Positions 58,285-64,000 of a stretch of 64,000 nucleotides of DNA are shown one piece after another (the stretch's first letter is position 1; each line of letters opens with the position of its first letter). The stretch is taken from the NCBI RefSeq assembly GCF_001506165.1, contig NZ_CP011427.1, positions 2,108,001-2,172,000 of the forward strand, written 5' to 3'. The notes under the pieces are model-generated. The model made no database searches, was not told where the DNA came from, and saw only the letters and a list, made by a program, of their open reading frames with translations. Both the position numbers and the translations under genes were made by a program. The stretch is from Pantoea vagans (lineage in GTDB: Bacteria > Pseudomonadota > Gammaproteobacteria > Enterobacterales > Enterobacteriaceae).

Positions 58285-59202
58285 TCAGGAGATCGCACTC
58301 CGTGCCGATTGCCAGCTCTCCTGAGCCACTAAAGCATCGTGTGCATCCTGGCTACGCCGACGGAAATCACTGGGGCTGACACCCACCCGTTTGCGGAACA
58401 CGCGAGAGAAATAGAGTTGGTCGTCATAACCCACTTCACGACCGACCGAGGCAATCGGTTCCTGGGTAGTTTGCAGCAGCAACTTGGCGCGGATAACGCG
58501 CTGATCCTCGCGCCAGCGCAGCAAGTTGATGCCCATTTGCTCACGGAACAGATGCGCCAGCCGCGAAGGCGATAAACAGACATGCCGTGCCACTTCCTCA
58601 ATTTTGACTTCACTCGCCAGATGATTGGTGACGTACTGGCAGGCCTCAATCACGCGCGGATCGCGGATTTGCTGATGGCTCCGTGGGTCCTCTTCCACGG
58701 CACGCAGCAGCAACCGTTCGAGCAGATTCATTGCCAGTTCTTCCGCAAAGCGACGCCCCGAATTGTGCGTTTGCTCGATACTGGCAAACAGGCGATCGAA
58801 TTCAGCACGCTGCGCCTCAGACAGGCGCAAACGCCCTACGCCCTGGCTCTCATCCTGCCACTGCAGCCAGTCGGTCCAGTAAGCGCGTGGGCGGAAATAG
58901 ACCCAGCGATGGAACCAACAAGGGCTGTCCGGGGAACGGCCATAGTAGTGTGGCGTTTTTGGCTGGAACAGCAGCAGGTCACCCGGCTCACAATCAAAAG
59001 CCGATTCACCATCAAATACCCGCCCCTGACCTTTGATGGTCAGATTCAGGATGTAGCCCTTCATACCCAGAGGGCGGTCAATAAAGAAATCCAACTGATC
59101 GTTGGCATTAATTGGCGTCAGCCCCGCCACCAGCCAGGCGTTGAACGGGTAGCCCGGTAATAAGGGGTTCTGCTGCTCATTTGGCGGTTCACGATGGTAC
59201 AT
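58285..59202 (-). CDS. araC: AraC, arabinose regulator
   Basis: The 305-residue protein starts at 59202 ([12 protein letters not shown]). The N-terminal cupin binds arabinose ([33 protein letters not shown]). The C-terminal AraC helix-turn-helix pair is [19 protein letters not shown] and [20 protein letters not shown]. It regulates the neighbouring transport and catabolic genes. Here it follows araH rather than facing araB as in E. coli. Confidence 0.95.
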   Translation of the reverse strand: MYHREPPNEQQNPLLPGYPFNAWLVAGLTPINANDQLDFFIDRPLGMKGYILNLTIKGQGRVFDGESAFDCEPGDLLLFQPKTPHYYGRSPDSPCWFHRWVYFRPRAYWTDWLQWQDESQGVGRLRLSEAQRAEFDRLFASIEQTHNSGRRFAEELAMNLLERLLLRAVEEDPRSHQQIRDPRVIEACQYVTNHLASEVKIEEVARHVCLSPSRLAHLFREQMGINLLRWREDQRVIRAKLLLQTTQEPIASVGREVGYDDQLYFSRVFRKRVGVSPSDFRRRSQDAHDALVAQESWQSARSAIS

Positions 59203-59226
59203 AGTGCCCTCACTGAAACGTAATTT

Positions 59227-59249
59227 GCGGGCGGCCTGGAGGCCGCCGC
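59227..59249. repeat. Short palindromic repeat between araH and araC
   Basis: gcgggcggcc-tgga-ggccgccgc forms a GC-rich stem, similar in design to the other intergenic palindromes of the host DNA in this window. Confidence 0.55.
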
Positions 59250-59263
59250 TACAGAATCCAGCA

Positions 59264-60250
59264 TTAGATCGCTTTATTTTTCTGTTTGTAGCGGTCAAAA
59301 ATCACCGCCGCTAACAGTATCAAACCGCGCACCACATACTGTGAGAACGGCGAGATATTCAATAAATTCATCGCATTCTCAACCGTGCCTAAAATCAGTA
59401 CCCCGGCCACCACATAGGAAATTTTGCCGATGCCGCCTTTCAGTGATACTCCGCCGAGCACACACGCAGAGATCACAATCAACTCATAGCCCAGCGATGT
59501 CATCGGCTGGCCGCTGGTCATACGTGATGCCAGAATAATACCCGCGGCTGCCGACACCAGACCTGACAAAATGAAGATGATGATGCGCGTGCGCACCACC
59601 GGCACCCCTGCCAGTCTCGCCGCCTCCTCATTGCCGCCGATCGCCAGCGTATTGCGGCCAAAGGTGGTTTTGTTGAGCAGGAATCCGAAGACAATCATGG
59701 TCGCAATAGTGAGCCAAATGGGGGCCGGCACACCCAACCAGTTGGCGTAGCCGAGGGTGAAGAAACGTTCATCTTCAATACCCACCGCTTTACCATCCGA
59801 GAAGATGTACGCCAGGCCGCGCACAATCTGCATGGTCGCCAGGGTGGTGATCAACGCATTGATCTTCAGCCGGGCAATCACAAAACCGTTGATAAACCCG
59901 GTGGCCATGCCCAGCAGCAAACCCGCTGCCACACCGATCCACAGGCTTTCCGTCATGTTGATCACGACAGCGGTGACCACGCCAGCGCAGGCGATCACGG
60001 AGGCGACAGACAAGTCGAAATCGCCGGAAGCGAGGCAGAACAGCATCCCGCACGCCACCATGCCCGACATCGACATTGCCAGCCCCAGCCCTTTCATGTT
60101 GATCAGTGAACCAAAATTCGGCACAAAGATGGCGCAGACGATAAACAGCAGCGCGAATACCACCAGCATGCCGAAGTTGTCCCAAATCCGCCCCAGTTGC
60201 AGGCCATGGCGCTGCGCGGGTGGCGTGTTGGAAGTGGTAGATGAAGCCAT
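59264..60250 (-). CDS. araH: AraH, arabinose ABC transporter permease
   Basis: The 328-residue inner-membrane permease has eight to ten hydrophobic segments and the conserved EAA-like loop ([19 protein letters not shown]). It forms the channel of the high-affinity L-arabinose importer with AraF and AraG. It is 17 bp downstream of araG. Confidence 0.95.
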   Translation of the reverse strand: MASSTTSNTPPAQRHGLQLGRIWDNFGMLVVFALLFIVCAIFVPNFGSLINMKGLGLAMSMSGMVACGMLFCLASGDFDLSVASVIACAGVVTAVVINMTESLWIGVAAGLLLGMATGFINGFVIARLKINALITTLATMQIVRGLAYIFSDGKAVGIEDERFFTLGYANWLGVPAPIWLTIATMIVFGFLLNKTTFGRNTLAIGGNEEAARLAGVPVVRTRIIIFILSGLVSAAAGIILASRMTSGQPMTSLGYELIVISACVLGGVSLKGGIGKISYVVAGVLILGTVENAMNLLNISPFSQYVVRGLILLAAVIFDRYKQKNKAI

Positions 60251-60267
60251 TATTGCTCTCCTTTACA

Positions 60268-61791
60268 TCAGGCCACGGCGGCCGCTTGAGTGGTTTTCGG
60301 CATCGCCAGGCTCAGCGTCAGCTGTTCCGTGGCCGCATCGTGTGTGAGTTCACCGGCAATTTCCCCTTCGCGCATCACAATGATGCGGTCCGCTAATCCC
60401 ATCACTTCGGGCAGATCGCTGGAGGCAAACAGCACCGCGATCCCTTTATTGGCCAGCTGATAAATCAGGTTGTAGATTTCGTGTTTAGCGCCGACATCAA
60501 TACCGCGCGTCGGCTCATCCAGCAGGATCACGTTCATCTCTTCCGACAACCAGCGGCCCAGGATCGCCTTCTGCTGGTTGCCACCGGAGAGATTCATGAT
60601 CAGCTGTTGCGGGCCGGGGGTTTTGATGTTGAGCGATCGGATGTGGATATCGGCGTTTTTCGCTTCCCAACTGGCATTAATCAGACAACCGGCGGTGAGA
60701 TTGTGGCGACGCGCGCTGATGTTGATGTTGTCTCGCACCGAGTGCACCGGAATGATGCCTTCGGTCTTACGATCTTCCGGGCACAACATGATCCCGGCGC
60801 GAATGGCATCAATCGGCTGGCGAATGTTGAGCTGTTTGCCATCCAGCGTCACCGTACCGCCACGCAATTTGGTGGCGCCAAACAGCCCTTTCATCAATTC
60901 GCTGCGTCCGGCACCGACCAGCCCAAACAAACCGACAATTTCACCGGCTCTTACCTGGAGGGAAATCGGCATACGCACGCCCTTCGCTTCGACGTTTTCC
61001 AGCTGCAGGCGTACCTTGCCGAGCGCGCGGGGTGCGTAGCCGTAGATATCGCCGAGATTGCGCCCGACCATGGCCTGCACCAAATCATCGTGATCGGTAT
61101 TTTTCATGTCGGTAAAAGTGCGCACATAGCGGCCATCTTTGAACACCGTAATGGCATCGCTCAGGGCAAAGATCTCCTCCATACGGTGAGATACGTACAG
61201 CACCGTGCGGCCTTGGTCGCGCAGTTGTCGGATCACACGGAACAGATGCTCAATTTCACGAGCCGAGAGCGAACTGGTCGGCTCATCAAACGCGATAATG
61301 CGCGCGTTACGGGCCAGCGCTTTCGCAATCTCTACCATCTGCCACTGCCCCAACGACAGATATTTCAAAGGCATATCCGGATCGATATCCATGCCGAGGT
61401 TCTTAAGCTGTAAATCGGCCTCGTAGCGCAGCAGCTTACGATTAACCAAGCCACGTTTGTGCGGCAGTTGGCCGAGATAGATATTCTCCGCGACGCTCAT
61501 TTCCGGCACCAGATGCAGTTCCTGGTAAATAATCGCCACGCCCGCATCCAACGCCTCAACGGTGTTGTTGAAGGTTTTCACCTCCCCTTTAATACGGATT
61601 TCACCCTCTGTGGGCTGATAGCTGCCGCTCAAAATCTTTAACAGCGTCGATTTCCCGGCACCGTTTTCGCCCATCAGCGCGTGCACTTCCCCGGCGCGGC
61701 ACTGGAATGAGATGTCCTGCAGCGCTTTCACGCCGGGAAAGGTTTTGCAAATGCCATGAAAAGAGAGAAAAGCGGAATCAGTGCTATTCAT
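60268..61791 (-). CDS. araG: AraG, arabinose ABC transporter ATPase
   Basis: The 507-residue tandem ATPase has first-half Walker [12 protein letters not shown], the signature LSLGQWQ and Walker B IIAFDEP; the second half has [18 protein letters not shown] and VILLDEP. As in other sugar ABC proteins, the second Walker A is degenerate. It powers arabinose import. Confidence 0.96.
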   Translation of the reverse strand: MNSTDSAFLSFHGICKTFPGVKALQDISFQCRAGEVHALMGENGAGKSTLLKILSGSYQPTEGEIRIKGEVKTFNNTVEALDAGVAIIYQELHLVPEMSVAENIYLGQLPHKRGLVNRKLLRYEADLQLKNLGMDIDPDMPLKYLSLGQWQMVEIAKALARNARIIAFDEPTSSLSAREIEHLFRVIRQLRDQGRTVLYVSHRMEEIFALSDAITVFKDGRYVRTFTDMKNTDHDDLVQAMVGRNLGDIYGYAPRALGKVRLQLENVEAKGVRMPISLQVRAGEIVGLFGLVGAGRSELMKGLFGATKLRGGTVTLDGKQLNIRQPIDAIRAGIMLCPEDRKTEGIIPVHSVRDNINISARRHNLTAGCLINASWEAKNADIHIRSLNIKTPGPQQLIMNLSGGNQQKAILGRWLSEEMNVILLDEPTRGIDVGAKHEIYNLIYQLANKGIAVLFASSDLPEVMGLADRIIVMREGEIAGELTHDAATEQLTLSLAMPKTTQAAAVA

Positions 61792-61819
61792 GGAAACTCC
61801 TGAATCATGCTGGATCTCA

Positions 61820-61839
61820 GGTGCGCATGAATGCGCACC
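61820..61839. repeat. Short palindromic repeat
   Basis: ggtgcgcat / atgcgcacc is a 9-bp stem between araF and araG, the same core as the repeat at 57029. Confidence 0.6.
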
Positions 61840-61929
61840 CTACACATATCGCGTTCGTCATTCGTAAGCTCGCCTTTAACAGCGACCTCAATCGGTTCAC
61901 ATATCGCGTTCATCATTTGCCATTCGTAG

Positions 61930-61949
61930 GGTCGCCATTAATGGCGACC
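61930..61949. repeat. Short palindromic repeat after araF
   Basis: ggtcgccat / atggcgacc, preceded by gta, is a 9-bp stem. A degenerate copy lies at about 61868-61892. It could modulate araF mRNA stability between araF and araG. Confidence 0.6.
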
Positions 61950-61957
61950 TCCATCAA

Positions 61958-62941
61958 TTACATCAGCCCTTTCTTCGCCAACTCAGTTTTAAAGTTGTCG
62001 CGGGTGATCAGCACTACGTCTGTGACTTCGGTAAATTTCGGTGGCTCTTCACCTTTGGTCACCCAGTTGTAGAGCATCTGGCTGCTCTTATAACCGTGCA
62101 CATCCGGGCTAGGCAGCAGCGATCCGTAGAATCCGGTGGGTGCGCCTTTTGACAGTTCACTGACCGCATCCACGCCGTTGATACCAATGCCAATCACGTC
62201 AGGAGCTTTAAAGCCTTGCCCCTCAGTCGCACGCACGCCGCCCAACACGGTGTTGTCATTCATGCCGACAATCAGCCAGTGTTTGACTTCTGGATGCTGC
62301 ACCAACAGCGAGTTACCGGCATCAAAGGCGCCAGGAATATCATTCGATTTGGTGGGTACCTGATAGATCTGTTTTTCCGGGAAGCCGGCTGCTTTCAACG
62401 CATCCATCGAGCCGCCAGTACGACGACGCGCGGTATCCAGTTCGTTTGCAGTGATCGCCATCACGCCGGTCTCTTTCACATCCCAACCGCGTTTTTGCAT
62501 CTCTTTATACAGCTCCTGCCCCTGACGCTCGCCAATCTTGGTCGCGGCCATCATCACCAGCGGCACGGTATCCATTGGCTTGCCTTTAGCAGTGACGAAC
62601 TGGTCATCTACCGCGATGACTTTCAGGCCATAACCACGCGCTTTGGCGGCAATGGCGGAGCCTAACTTGGGATCGGGCGTGCAGATCACGAAACCTTTGG
62701 CACCGCTCGCCGCCAGGCTATCGATGGCATTCAGCGTTTTTTCGCCATCCGGTACCGCGATTTTGATGACCTCAAAGCCGAGATCTTTGCCCGCTTTGTC
62801 GGCGAATTTCCATTCAGTCTGGAACCAAGGTTCCTCCGGTTGTTTAACGAGGAAACCGAGTTTCATGGTCTCGGCGATAGCGGATTGTGACATAACCGCG
62901 GCGAGACCTACCGCCGCCAGCGCTTTAGTGAATTTATGCAT
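61958..62941 (-). CDS. araF: AraF, periplasmic L-arabinose-binding protein
   Basis: The 327-residue protein starts at 62941 behind ggagag. Signal peptide residues 1-23 end AIAE. The mature binding protein is nearly the E. coli sequence (MKLGFLVKQPEEPWFQTEW, FVICTPDPKLGSAI, LIVGMNDNTVLGG). It delivers arabinose to AraGH. It is the first gene of the araFGH-C unit. Confidence 0.96.
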   Translation of the reverse strand: MHKFTKALAAVGLAAVMSQSAIAETMKLGFLVKQPEEPWFQTEWKFADKAGKDLGFEVIKIAVPDGEKTLNAIDSLAASGAKGFVICTPDPKLGSAIAAKARGYGLKVIAVDDQFVTAKGKPMDTVPLVMMAATKIGERQGQELYKEMQKRGWDVKETGVMAITANELDTARRRTGGSMDALKAAGFPEKQIYQVPTKSNDIPGAFDAGNSLLVQHPEVKHWLIVGMNDNTVLGGVRATEGQGFKAPDVIGIGINGVDAVSELSKGAPTGFYGSLLPSPDVHGYKSSQMLYNWVTKGEEPPKFTEVTDVVLITRDNFKTELAKKGLM

Positions 62942-63307
62942 GATGCTCTCCGGCACAATGGTGTTTTATCGCTGTTAATAACGAATCGGTGTAAACGCTA
63001 CCAATCAGATTTCACGTTCGGGTACAGCGCAAAATCAGCGCGTTAGCTCAAGGTTTGTACAAAGGCTGTGCAAACGCTGGGCTAGTTGTAGCGGGAATGG
63101 AAAGGAAAAATGTAGAGCGGTATCACATCCCAAAACGATGACAAAATCCTCCATATATTCAGCGAAATTAACCAGTCATTAACTTTTGCTGCCGATCACA
63201 CATCCTCGTCGATAGCAGAAAAGTGCATGTTCTCAGCCAGCGATGACTAACCGCTTAAACAGCCGCATTCCAGGATAGAGCCAGATAACTCACACAGGAG
63301 AATCCCA
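62942..63307. promoter_or_regulatory. araF-araB divergent control region
   Basis: This 366-bp region holds the divergent promoters. An AraC half-site-like TAGC-N7-TGCATG occurs at 63213-63229, about 80 bp before araB, close to TAGC-N7-TCCATA of araI1. No perfect CRP palindrome was found; tcacat near 63124 is a possible half. No open frame. Confidence 0.55.
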
Positions 63308-64000
63308 ATGGGTGCTGGCGCCATAACAATTGGGCTGGATTTTGGCAGTGACTCGGTGCGTGCCCTCGCCGTGGAGTGCCACAGTGGTAAAGAGCTGGAA
63401 AAAGCCGTGGTGAACTATCCACGCTGGGCGAAGGGTGATTTCTGCGATGCGCACGCCAATCGCTTTCGCCATCATCCACAAGACTATATTGATGCGTTAG
63501 AACAGGCGGTAGTCGCGGTAGTGCAAGCGTTATCACCGCAACAGCGTGCAGCTGTGGTCGGCATCGGCGTGGATTCCACGGGTTCCACCCCCGCACCGAT
63601 TGATCGTGAGGGCCAGGTTCTGGCGTTAAGACCGGAATTCGCCACCAACCCGAATGCCATGTTCGTATTGTGGAAAGATCACACCGCTATCGAAGAAGCG
63701 GAAGAGATTAACCAGCTGTGCCGTAACGGTCATTTCACTGATTACACCCGCTACATTGGCGGCGTGTACTCATCGGAGTGGTTCTGGGCCAAGATTCTGC
63801 ACGTGTCGCGCAGCGATGCTGCAGTGCGTGACGCGGCAGTGTCTTGGGTGGAACTGTGCGACTGGGTGCCCGCTTTGCTGAGCGGTAACACGGCACCAGC
63901 ACAGCTACGTCGTGGACGCTGCGCCGCCGGTCACAAATCGCTTTGGCATCCTGAATGGGGTGGCTTACCACCCGCCGATTTTTTCCGCGCCCTCGATCCA
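63308..64000 (+). CDS. araB: AraB, L-ribulokinase (3' end outside window)
   Basis: The first 231 codons run to the window edge. FGGY-kinase N-domain motifs are [56 protein letters not shown] and [12 protein letters not shown]. It phosphorylates L-ribulose in arabinose catabolism. The ATG at 63308 gives the family N-terminus; it presumably heads araBAD. Confidence 0.95.
   Translation, partial: MGAGAITIGLDFGSDSVRALAVECHSGKELEKAVVNYPRWAKGDFCDAHANRFRHHPQDYIDALEQAVVAVVQALSPQQRAAVVGIGVDSTGSTPAPIDREGQVLALRPEFATNPNAMFVLWKDHTAIEEAEEINQLCRNGHFTDYTRYIGGVYSSEWFWAKILHVSRSDAAVRDAAVSWVELCDWVPALLSGNTAPAQLRRGRCAAGHKSLWHPEWGGLPPADFFRALDP

Overview
The window is an enterobacterial chromosome segment, most likely Erwiniaceae (Pantoea/Erwinia-like), carrying a complete-looking lambdoid siphovirus prophage of about 52.1 kb. 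The host frame is malI - malX - malY - add - ydgJ, followed by araC-araH-araG-araF diverging from araB. Placing araFGH and araC together next to araB, plus the scattered short palindromic repeats, fits Pantoea/Erwinia better than Escherichia. This is judged from remembered gene order; no search was possible.

The prophage interrupts malX. The first 64 codons lie at the left (1006-1197) and the remaining ~466 codons resume in frame at 53334. A 7-bp core (atctgga) is present at both junctions. The integrase and excisionase genes are at the right end.

Prophage layout from right to left: int, xis, two DNA methyltransferases (N6-adenine and Dcm-like), a DUF2971-like cargo gene, a RecE/RecT recombination block, an N-type antiterminator with nutL and pL, a cargo gene beside cI, cI, operators, cro, nutR, cII, a ParB-like gene, replication O and P with iterons inside O, a TGT/DpdA-like gene, the nin region (NinB, NinG, YlcG), a Q-like protein, a ~2-kb noncoding region, a lysis cassette (class II holin, SAR endolysin, Rz/Rz1), then terminase, portal, head, tail and tail-fibre genes, all on the minus strand. 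The head is of the DUF2213-protease type and the tail tip is lambda-like (H-M-L-K-I-J).

Two noncoding regions stand out. Between Q and the holin are six ~110-nt elements (30489-32212) with a shared multi-hairpin plan whose closing stems differ in sequence but keep pairing, as expected of a conserved structured RNA family. Between attL and the tail-fibre genes are twelve plus-strand intrinsic terminators in about 3.4 kb (1492-4854), with small genes between them, which looks like an array of short transcription units facing the late operon. A third oddity is a ~220-nt minus-strand structured element with a tRNA T-arm, ending in a terminator just upstream of the terminase small subunit.

Cargo includes an SOS-box-controlled small protein, lipoproteins (one possibly Cor-like), an Rrf2-like regulator, the 307-residue gene beside cI, a DUF2256 zinc-finger protein and several micro-membrane proteins shorter than 50 residues. 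In the late region several cargo units lie beside minus-strand intrinsic terminators, so downstream late genes should depend on Q-mediated antitermination.
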